From: Isoetes taiwanensis | Lineage: Eukaryota; Streptophyta; Lycopodiopsida; Isoetales; Isoetaceae | Assembly (NCBI GenBank): GCA_021234155.1 | Contig: JAJEKV010000004.1 | Location: 13,918,716 to 13,982,715, forward strand | Direction of reading: 5' to 3' | Length of the DNA stretch: 64,000 nucleotides | In this document: piece after piece, positions 55,795-64,000 of the stretch | Layout: every line of letters begins with the position of its first letter | Position numbering within the stretch: the stretch's first letter is position 1 | Made by a program: the position numbers and the translations under genes | The notes under the pieces: model-generated | Database searches by the model: none | Told to the model about the DNA's origin: nothing | Seen by the model: the letters and a program-made list of their open reading frames with translations, nothing else

Positions 55795-56935
55795 AAATTC
55801 TAAGTATTTGAAAGTCCACCTGACCATACAAGTCCTATTTCTGCAAGTTATCCTTTATATTTGAAACCGGTTAAATGCATGTTATTTTCTCATGCTTAGA
55901 GCTTTCGCGACCGCGCAAAAACTTCGGCTTTTTCCAGGTTTGCCATTTCTAGCATTTTCATGGCTATGGAAAAGGCCCCAAAATCAATAACAAGGAGAAA
56001 GATAAGCATTGCTTTGCTTCTTATTTTTTGAAACAGATATTCATGCATTATACTCTTGCTCATAATCATCATATTTGTCGTTCTTGTTTTACTTGCTGGA
56101 TCAAAAAGCCTACTTTTTTCTAGCTTTAGACCTGATTCCTCAGATTCCCGATTTAGACCTCGATTAATCAGATTCTTGATCCAAAATTAAGCAAGCAAAA
56201 AAAGGTTCAATATTGATTCCCTCGAACTTAAGTTTTTCTAAGATAGGGAAAGTGTTGGCCAAACGAGCATGCTTTTATTCTCAGACATCTTCATTTTTCC
56301 ATCTTTAAGGATTCGTAAGGTTTTGTCTTTTTGCAAAGATGAAAAAGAGCAAATTGAAAATCAAGAATGTAAGAAAAAATTGACATTTTTCTCGATTCAC
56401 CAGGGGTTGCCCGCTTTTCTCAGATGAAAAAGGGCAAGTTGGAAATCAAGGAAGATAAGAAAAGAATTGACTAAATATGTCGAGAACGCACTCATTTTGA
56501 AAGGATCACTGAAGAGGGCCATAGCTTTACATAGTTTGTCAAGGGACAGTTTGCCTTTAGGAAGAGGCAGAAAAAGGAAGCTCCTGACCAGCAGCAATTT
56601 AAGAAATTGCACAGGATGATGACGAGATTTTGGATATGTTTGAAGAAGACCTTGAATCACTGAACTCCGGATAGTAAAATAAAAGTTGAAGTAAGGGCAT
56701 CAAGCTTTCCATTTTCTCTGATAGCCTTTGTAGAATGTTTGAGCAACAAATATGAACATGGCCCTTGGAGAAGCCCCATCAGTGTCGGAGCATACAGGTT
56801 TCTCCAAATTGATGCCTATGTTGGGTCATAGAGCAACTCTGGTGTATTTGTGTTGCTTGTTTTGTATTATTGTTCACTATCTACAGGTCAGCTAACCCCT
56901 GAAATGATTCTCCCATGGATGCGTTTGATTTTTCC
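55795..56935. repeat. Repeat C, copy 2 (truncated)
   Basis: Matches the first part of copies 1 and 3, from CCTGACCATACAAGTCCTAT to GCGTTTGATTTTTCCA, where it breaks into unrelated sequence. It keeps the minus-strand membrane-exon region and the plus-strand EILDM-type remnants, both decayed. It lies only about 1.4 kb from copy 3 in the same direction. Confidence 0.75.
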
Positions 56936-58344
56936 ACGCTAATCATGTTTTCCTTCCTTGCTCTATTTTTTGTTTGAACCATATTAATGGGTGTCTTTTA
57001 TGGGTGTATTATTGTTTCGTGGGTGTATTATTTTTTGTGAGCCGTCAGATGACGGCATTTTCTGTGGAATATGCCGGTCGGGCAGATCCAGGCCTCCCAG
57101 TTTGGGTCAGCATGGGGTCAAATTGACCCCATTTAATAGGGGCGTTTTTGAAGCCCACACCATTGCTTACAAATTTAAAAATACAGTAGAACCAAGAAAT
57201 ACCAAAGAACAACCAAATTGACGATTCATTTACAACAGAAACATGAAGATATACATTGATGGAGTCGCAAAGTACAGAAGTGGCTTGATAGCCAGCACAA
57301 CAGCAGTAGAGAAGAAAAGCATAAGCACAAAAGAGGAGGCGATGAACATGAGCAGAAGAAGCTAGTTGTGCAGCTGTCCAGAGCTTCCAACACAACACAG
57401 CTTCTGATACAACACAGCTTCCAACAGGACAGAGCCCGGGGAATCAAACCCCAACAAGATAACCAATGCTCTTGCCTTTACAAATTCAGAGCTAAATTCC
57501 TGAAATAACGAAGAACAAAGCCCAGTGAGTTGTTCGTGCTCTTAACGCCACAATATAAATAAAGCAAGAAGATGGAAAATAGAAGCAACGACAGGATGCA
57601 GCTGGCGGTTTGAATGCTAAGGTCGATAAGATGCACCAGCGAATCTCAAATTCGAAGCCCAAACTGATTCGAAGCTGTGCTAACCCAGGCTGATTTGAAG
57701 CTGTGATTTGAAGCCGTGATAACCCAAGCTGATTTGAAGTTGTGATTTCAAGCTGTGATAACCTTGCCTACAACCCTGCCAGATTCACACAAGAAAGAGA
57801 CTGGCTTAGGGCAAACCGGCCCTCTTGGCCTCATTTTCGGCCGCCTTAAATCCGCCATCGCCATTTTCTTCCTAAGATTTTTCTCCTTGCCCTTTTGGCT
57901 ATGGTGCCCTGCAAGAAACCTCAAAGATACAGACGAAATCAAAGTGGCCGATCCTTCGAGCCGGTTTATCAGCACATGAGCAGCCCGACACCTGCACATA
58001 ACCCATTTAGAATGGGCCTGGCTCAGCGCCAAATGCCAGGGCGCACGCGCAGACCGATCCGCCAAGGGCAAAAAAAAATATAGCCAACCACCTCCAGCAG
58101 ATCAGGTTCATCCTCAACCGGCCACCTGCAAGGCCAGAAATTGGCAAGCAAATGCCCAGCCACCATCTGTCCAGCCGCACGACCTCCTATCCCCAATTCA
58201 ACCTTCGGCAACAGCGGAATACAGTTCCTTGCCCTAACTCACATGCCAGCGTCAGCTTTCTACTTTTCTAGATACGAATACACTAAAAAACAACTAAGAA
58301 TCTTAAGTTATAAACATACGAAAGTTGATCGTGCACACATTATC
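56936..58344. other. Spacer between repeat C copies 2 and 3
   Basis: About 57600-57770 has several GATTTGAAGCTGTGAT words in tandem. About 57780-58250 is moderately GC-rich with short open frames on both strands (for example minus 58071-57748), none with a recognised motif. No transposon ends were identified. Confidence 0.4.
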
Positions 58345-59173
58345 ACTTTACAAAGTATTTGCAAGTCCACCTGACCATACAAGTCCTATTTCTGGAACAT
58401 TGTGTTATCCTTTATATTTGAAACCGCTTAAATGCATGTTCTTTTCTCATGCTTAGAGCTTTCACTACCGCCCAAGAACTTCGGCTTTTTCCAGGTTTGC
58501 CATTTCTAGCATTTTCATGGCTATGGAAAAGGCCCCAAAATCAATAACAAGGAGAAAGATAAGCGTTGCTTTTGCTTCTTATTTTTTGAAACAGATATTC
58601 CTGCATATATACTCTTGCTCGTAATCATCATATTTGTTGTCCTTGTTTTACTTGCTGGATTAAAAAGGGCTACCTTTTTCTAGCTTTAGACCTCTGCACT
58701 ACTCATTAATTGTATCCTGATCGGAAATTAAGCACGCAGCGAAAAAGCTCAATATTGGGTTCCTGAACTTAAGTGTTTTGGGTATAGGGAAAGTGTTGGC
58801 CAAACAGAGCATGCTTTTATTCTGTAGATCTTCATTAGTCCATCTTTTATGGATTCAGCAGGTGGTTGTGTCTTTTACAAAGATGAAAAAGAACAAATTG
58901 GAAATCAAGAATGTAAGAAAAAAATTAACATTTTTATAGATTCAGCAGATGGTTGCCTGCTTTTTCTCAGATGAAAAAGGGCAAGTTGGAAATCAAGGAA
59001 GGTAAGAAAAGAATTGACTATGTCAGAGAACGCACTCATTTTGAAAGGATTACTGAAGAGGGCCATAGCTTTACATAGTTTGTCAAGGGACAGTTTGCCT
59101 TTAGGAAGAGCCAGAAAAAGGAAGCTCCTGACCAGCAGCAATTTAAAAAGTTGCACAGGATGATGACGAGATT

Positions 59174-59443
59174 TTGGATATGTTTAAAGAAGACCTTGAA
59201 TCACTGAACTCTGGATATTATAATAGAAGCTGGAGTAAGGGCATCAACCTTTCCATTTTCTCTGATAGGTTTGTAGAATGTTTGAGCAACAAATTTGAAC
59301 ATGGCCCTTGGAGAAGCCCCATCAGTGTCGGAGGATACAGGTTTCTCCAATTGATGCCTATGTTGGGTCATAGAGCAACTCTGGTGTATTCGTGTAGCTT
59401 ATTTTGTACTGTTGACACTATCTACAGGTCAGCTAACCCTTGA
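59174..59443 (+). pseudogene. Unrecognised exon in repeat C copy 3
   Basis: The open frame reads EDLESLNSGYYNRSWSKG, DRFVECLSNKFEHGPWRS and PISVGGYRFLQLMPMLGHRA. Upstream, in another frame, EAPDQQQFKKLHR runs towards DDDEILDM, so a frameshift or small intron lies at about 59165. Copies 1 and 2 hold the same exon with stops. I do not recognise the protein. Confidence 0.35.
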
Positions 59444-59455
59444 AATGATTCTCCT

Positions 59456-60144
59456 GTGGATGCATTTGATTTTTCCAGAGATAAAGTAGAATGGTCTTTA
59501 ACTAAAGCAGAATGGTTATATGTAAATCAGGATATCATGTGTTTTGACCATTTTGCAAACATTTCCAGATGTTCTGGGACCTCCTTCCTCCTCCTCCTCT
59601 GGTACACTCTGTATTATGAATGCATCGGGGTGGGCTGCCGCACTTTTGCTTGGAGTCTGATGAGTTTTAAATGGTGGCTTCCTCGTCTTTTATGAATGGT
59701 TGAAGTGTCCGCCACTTATTGTCACCAGAAGAGATGCATGATAATCATGAGGATTTATTCGTAAGTTCATACTTCACAGTTACAGCACAGCACAGGTAAA
59801 TGCATATGCTTCTATATTATATATGGAGACTTCCAGACAGATGTTACATGGGTGCTCCAGCACATAGACTCTAGGGGTTTTCAAGAGAAAGGTCTTTGAT
59901 AAACTTGCTTGTGGACATTTACAGAAAGTGCACGTCTATCTTTGATGGCGTACTTCAAAAGCATGTCTTCTCGTCGTGGAAATGCATTAATAGCAGCACA
60001 GATTCAGAATGTCCTTACCAAAGATGTCACATGCAGTATCATGGTATTGAACCTGACAGCTGCACTTCTATTAATATCTCTCATGCTTCAGAAGGTACGC
60101 TTCTTGCTGGCAATGAGGAATGTATACCTAAGCAGAAAGATTGA
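59456..60144 (+). pseudogene. Two further unrecognised exons in repeat C copy 3
   Basis: 59456-59640 reads MDAFDFSRDKVEWSLTKAEW and then LYVNQDIMCFDHFAN. 59930-60130 reads DGVLQKHVFSSWKCINSSTD, then a Cys-rich CPYQRCHMQYHGIEPDSC. Copy 1 has each of them with more damage. The Cys/His spacing in the second could belong to a zinc-binding fold, but no family was recognised. Confidence 0.3.
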
Positions 60145-60522
60145 GAGAAGGTTAACCGACTTGAATTTGACTTGTTGATTCTAGCTTAATGCAAAAGTAT
60201 GTTGGCCAAAATGGGCATATGTCAGATGCTTCTGAAATTAGAGCTGGACTTTAATTCAGAAAACATTTTGTCGCCATATTAAATGCAGCTATTTACGGAA
60301 AAGGTATTTCTAGATATCAACATCATGGGAAACCTTTTGTGAGAAATGAATTGTCAGAAAGAAACAATGAACAGCCCCTTTGGTAACTTATGCTGACAAT
60401 ATTGGATGCACAACCTTCGAGAATTAGCAAGTTCAGCTACCATTGACAGTAAGCTATTCATAAATGATCGTAAATCGTAAATTTGAACTGGAGTGTGGAG
60501 CATCCACATTCTCTTCAACCAT

Positions 60523-60750
60523 TCACTCTTTCTCGCAAATTATAATTTGCTTCTGCTCATCCACTTTAACTGGCAGGATGCTCTCTAGACTTGCAGCCTT
60601 AGAATCTACATCCTTTCCGACATCAACAAAATCAGACTCTGCTTTGTCGGCAGCTTTTCCATTTTCAGTGCAGCTCCAAAACAGCCTGACACTTGATTTG
60701 CTGTCCAAGTTAGTTTGCTGACCTCCATAGACATGAGCATACTGAGGCAT
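60523..60750 (-). pseudogene. Unrecognised acidic coding exon (repeat C copy 3)
   Basis: Minus-strand frame with AHVYGGQQTNLDSKSSVRLF, ADKAESDFVDVGKDVDSKA and ILPVKVDEQKQIIICEKE. It is the counterpart of 8805-9050 and slightly longer at the N-terminal side. Strand and position place it downstream of the F-box gene on the same strand. Family unknown. Confidence 0.4.
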
Positions 60751-61752
60751 TAGGAGAGGAAATCTAGATTAAGTGCGAAAGCCACCTGCACATAGGAGAT
60801 TTGCACACCACACATATTGCCGGAGTTACCTAGACTGCAAATGCGTCCATTATTGCAGTAAAGGACTTCTATGAGCTTTTCATGTTATCTTTCATACAGC
60901 TGATCTGCCATTGCCTTTATGTTTCAAACACAACTAACAGTAATTTCCTATTGGCAGTTATGTGTAAGTTGCGCTCTCCTTGACAAAGAATTTCTTTTCT
61001 CAGATGTTCCTGGAAACATAGCTACATACTTCATCATGGACTGTACATCTTTCTTCTTGTGATCTTCTAGTAATGCTTGCTTTTGGCATAGCAAAGCAGT
61101 ATGGAAATGGAGAAGGAATAGTGTTACAAGTGTAATAGGCCGTTTTTGAATTACATGAAGACAGTTAGTTTTCTTAACCAGATTTTATCCGAGTCTGCAA
61201 ATTTATGAAGATGCACCCTCTTCCTCAAGAAGCTCCTTCGATCAATGTTCGTCAGCTTTAGGATGACCACGGTGCTATATACTCTGCAACAACATCTTTT
61301 TCAATGTTGTTTGGGTGGACAGGGAAACAGAGTATTTAATAGAATGGAAGGATGACCATTCTGATGCTTGGCGCCTTAAAGAACTGTCATAAAAAACGCT
61401 GGAGTTCTGGTTCTTCCATATTAGCCTCCAAGGTCTGCGCGTGATTCCAATAACCTATGAACAATGCTGCTCCTTTTCAGTCTCTGCAAACTTGTTAAAT
61501 TGAGACGTAAATTCCGGAAAAACAGAACCAATTCCGGAGACGTCCTCATTTGCAGGCTCTGCAAACTTGTTACATTGGGACCTAACTTTAGGAAAAACAG
61601 AATCAGTTCCTGATACAGAGCATTGAGTAGTTTAGTAAGTTGTCACAAGAAAGCCAGAATGCTTTTAGATAACGTGACATGCCTAGCCAGTGCCATCCAT
61701 CCAACATATCGAACAAGAGGAAGGTACTATCCAGGTATATGGCATTTTAAAC

Positions 61753-62607
61753 CTAAAATCTCAGTTGTTCTTGCAGAAAAGATAAATCATAATATCCTCC
61801 AACAAATCCAGGAAGAATTCCAGGATAAGGTCTCCTTGGTGGTTGCCCGAAATGAAAACGGAAAGGGCGCCTCCGCTCATGCATTACTGCCCTCCTATCT
61901 CTTTCTTTTCTGTATAGCCACTCCTGAACAAAGGTCCGCCTCCATCCTAAAGAAGAAGGCGCGCGATCCTCCAACCAGCCCAATTCCTCAAAACATTTTT
62001 TCCTCCAAAGAGTTTCTGCAGATGCTAAGAATCTTATCTCTGATGATACACAGGCCATCCTTGCCAATGATATGGCTGTAAGCAACTCCAATATTTTCAT
62101 TTTCAAGTCACATGGTAGTAAGCAAAATGATGACGGCTGCATCCCACTAATTTCTTCACTCTGGTCTAATTGTGTGCTTTCTTCCTGCATATTGCTAGTC
62201 GCTTCCTCTGTTATTTCCATAGAAGCATACCCTGTACTGCACGAGGCCGAGGCTATGGCAGTCTCTAAATTGTGCAGTGCAAAAAGCCCTGCCCGTTGAG
62301 ATGCAGCACGGGCACAAAGCTCCCGTCTTGCTCCTGCTCCCACACTCTCAATCCCTGCCAAACAGGAAGAAAAGCCGCGATCTTGGGGTATTTCTGCTGC
62401 TGCTGCCAACTCCGGGGGAGAAACAGAGTAATAAACAAGGTCGCCAGAAGTGATGCCTAGATCTATCAAGGGAGTGGATGGATTGGCAAGGATATCATCT
62501 TTCTTGTTGAGAGAAATTTTAATTTGATCAGAGGGCAAAGAAGTGAGAGAAGAGAGGACGGATTTAAGGGAGCCAAGGGTGGAAGGAGATGGAACCTGGA
62601 AGCGCAG
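61753..62607 (-). pseudogene. SKIP22/FBXO7-like F-box protein, split by a copia insertion
   Basis: The frame from 62607 reads LRFQVPSPSTLGSLKSVLSS, then SDQIKISLNKKDDI and PLIDLGITSGDLVYYSVSPP, the ubiquitin-like N-terminal domain of plant SKIP22-type F-box proteins. An F-box follows (FCLLPCDLKMKILELLTAIS, then CVSSEIRFLASAETLWRKKC), then a Pro/Arg-rich tail (RPFRFHFGQPPRRPYPGILP). It ends LQEQLRF and TAG at 61753. These proteins recruit substrates to SCF ubiquitin ligases. The first codons, including the ATG, are replaced at 62608 by a copia LTR. The frame runs open for about 285 codons, so insertion is probably recent. The usual central FP/PI31-like domain is not seen. Confidence 0.8.
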
Positions 62608-63037
62608 TGTTGGGGATGAAGAAGCTGGTGCCGTTTCCGATCTCGCTCGAAGTCAAAAAAGGAATTTACCCTTTGAGGACCAATCGTGGTATTTATTGAT
62701 AAAATTATAATAGCAAGAATCAAATCTGTTTACCTCTTAATCCGACAGCCCAAGCATCGGTTAGAGCAATAGCAGATTGTTTCTGCAACTTTTCCTCAAT
62801 CCGGCGATTAGCTCTGCACCCGGTCTATCCACGTTCAGCTACCTGACTCAAATCGGCAATCTTCCCAGCACACACGCTTCTGCACAGATCGCCCCCATCT
62901 GCCTGTTCGATGCCTCCTTTTGTCTCCTCTGCAGTCGGTTGGGTGATCCTCTTGCCAATCCCGACAGTCCACCTGCTTTGTATCTGAATCGACACGTGTA
63001 CAGGCTGACCAAATGATTTCTACTGTATTCTCCAACA
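62608..63037 (-). mobile_element. Copia 3' LTR, 430 bp
   Basis: On the minus strand it starts TGTTGGAGAATACAG just after the polypurine tract and ends ATCCCCAACA, giving the TGTTGG...CCAACA termini usual in Ty1/copia LTRs. Beyond the end lies CTGCG (62603-62607 on the opposite strand CGCAG), the expected 5-bp target duplication, and then F-box coding sequence. An AATAAA (about 62690) lies in its 3' part. Confidence 0.8.
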
Positions 63038-63045
63038 TCTCCCCC
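63038..63045 (-). other. Copia polypurine tract
   Basis: GGGGGAGA on the minus strand, directly after the pol stop codon TGA and directly before the TG of the 3' LTR. It primes plus-strand DNA synthesis in LTR retrotransposons. Confidence 0.85.
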
Positions 63046-64000
63046 TCAGCCTGTACACTCAAAAATCCCTACTTGCCTTTTGGCCAACTCTAGCTTGGGT
63101 TCTGCTAGTACTTTCGTAAGCATATCTGCCTGCTGCGCATTTGCGGGAATATATTTTACTTCTATTTCTCCTTTCTCAACTTCATCCCTTATGAAATGGT
63201 GATGGATCTCTATGTGCTTCGTTCTAGAGTGACAAGCAGGATTCTTGCACATTGCTACTCCGCTTTTATTATCACAATAAAGCAACGTTGCCTTTTCATC
63301 CGTGTGTCCAAGTTCACTGAGCATTCTCCTCAGCCATATGATCTCTGATGCTGCTAGCGAGACTGCTACATATTCTGCTTCTGCGCTTGACTTGGCTACA
63401 CATTCCTGCTTTTTGCTTGCCCAAGATATGGGTGTGTTCCCAATTTTGCAGACATACCCAGATGTAGATTTTCTGTCATCCACATCGCCTCCCCAATCAG
63501 CATCTGCATATCCTATCAACTCATATTTGTCACCCTGTGTGAACCGTATGCCATGATTGATTGTTCCCTTCAAATATCTCAATACTCGTTTGGCAGCTAT
63601 CCAATGCTGCACACCCGGATTATTATTGTATCTGCTCAACAAATTAACTGCATATGTGATGTCTGGTCTTGTACAATTCGCGGCGTAAAGCAGACTACCT
63701 ATCAACTCACGATAGGGCTTTTTTCTCATTTCTTTAACTTCTAGTGCAGATCTTGGACACATTTTACTGCTGATTTTTGTGCCTGGCACAATAGGGGTTT
63801 TGGCGGGATTGCATTTTTGCATTCCAAATTTATCTAGCATTTTCTTGATATACTGCTCCTGTGTCAAATACAACTCCCCCTTTAGCCTATTTCTTTTAAC
63901 TTCCATCCCCAATAACTTTTTGAGCTCTCCTACTTCTGTCATCTGAAAGCGACTCTTTAATAACATCTTGCACTTGCCTATCCATTCCCTGTTATTACTC
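63046..64000 (-). CDS. Ty1/copia pol, end of reverse transcriptase and RNase H (partial)
   Basis: An unbroken frame runs from the window edge to TGA at 63046. The edge codons read SNNREWIGKCKMLLKSRFQM, then TEVGELKKLLGMEVKR, which follow the YVDD active site just off the window. The middle has KPYRELIGSLLYAANCTRPD and ITYAVNLLSRYNNNPGVQHW. RNase H has ADADWGGDVDDRKSTSGYVC, SSAEAEYVAVSLAASEIIWL, LLYCDNKSGVAMCKNP and HIEIHHHFIRDEVEKG, with all catalytic acidic residues in place. No stop or frameshift is seen, so the element is young. The start lies beyond the window. Confidence 0.95.
   Translation of the reverse strand, partial: SNNREWIGKCKMLLKSRFQMTEVGELKKLLGMEVKRNRLKGELYLTQEQYIKKMLDKFGMQKCNPAKTPIVPGTKISSKMCPRSALEVKEMRKKPYRELIGSLLYAANCTRPDITYAVNLLSRYNNNPGVQHWIAAKRVLRYLKGTINHGIRFTQGDKYELIGYADADWGGDVDDRKSTSGYVCKIGNTPISWASKKQECVAKSSAEAEYVAVSLAASEIIWLRRMLSELGHTDEKATLLYCDNKSGVAMCKNPACHSRTKHIEIHHHFIRDEVEKGEIEVKYIPANAQQADMLTKVLAEPKLELAKRQVGIFECTG

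Larger units (their letters stand above)
58345..61782. repeat. Repeat C, copy 3
   Basis: The best preserved copy. It continues without a break into the F-box gene at its right end. Compared with copy 1 it lacks the internal duplication. Preserved open frames are listed separately. Copies 2 and 3 are close neighbours in direct orientation, so C may have spread by tandem or segmental duplication. Confidence 0.75.

Noticed and set aside
62608-62650. F-box protein start within frame SETAPASSSPT before LRFQ
   Set aside because: These codons belong to the end of the copia LTR (ending CCAACA), and a TGA lies just upstream in frame.

Overview
This window looks like nuclear DNA of a land plant with a large, transposon-rich genome. 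The recognisable host gene pieces are all plant-type: SKIP22-like F-box protein, galactinol synthase, aminodeoxychorismate synthase, SAPS-family PP6 regulatory subunit, ZFPL1 and a cpSRP43-like chromodomain. They carry ordinary GT-AG introns, and everything is embedded in LINE, Ty3/gypsy, Ty1/copia, MITE and Helitron-like debris. The exact lineage cannot be read from this sequence. No complete, clearly functional host gene is visible. The only long intact reading frame is the copia pol segment at the right edge.

Layout: 1-2440 is a minus-strand L1-type LINE 5' part (ORF1-like and endonuclease). 2518-3730 is a second LINE of another clade. 3720-6080 holds diverged duplicated DNA with a MITE whose empty site is also in the window. 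6085-10410 is repeat C copy 1; copies 2 and 3 are at 55795-56935 and 58345-61782. 10583-10905 is a fragment of a small basic-protein gene. 11578-11925 is a 66-71 bp minisatellite. 12150-12817 is repeat A copy 1. 12818-14483 is an AT-repeat-bounded block of two different minisatellites plus a tRNA-like SINE head.

15.4-22.1 kb is a graveyard of intron-containing fragments of at least four unrelated genes (ZFPL1, SAPS, ADC synthase, galactinol synthase), nearly all in the same direction, with the galactinol synthase 3' half nested in an ADC synthase intron. 23545-24778 is repeat B copy 1. 25035-27556 is a plus-strand L1 LINE fused to a pseudogene of the small basic protein (27557-27967), followed by repeat A copy 2, repeat B copy 2 and repeat A copy 3. 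A Helitron-like 5' terminus starts at 32193. 33.3-36.0 kb is a nest of inverted and tandem duplications.

From 36.2 kb come an L1 LINE with a poly(A) tail (36199-38930), an empty AT-rich stretch, a degenerate gypsy element (41500-43730), an inverted gypsy fragment (43725-44076), a truncated LINE (44077-46174), a second gypsy element with RT, RNase H and integrase (47670-49115), and LINE 3' ends with stem-loops (49517-51880). The last 6 kb hold repeat C copy 3 and an F-box gene whose first exon has been split by a copia element. The element's 3' LTR is 62608-63037 and its pol frame runs off the window edge, so the missing 5' end of the F-box gene should lie just beyond it.
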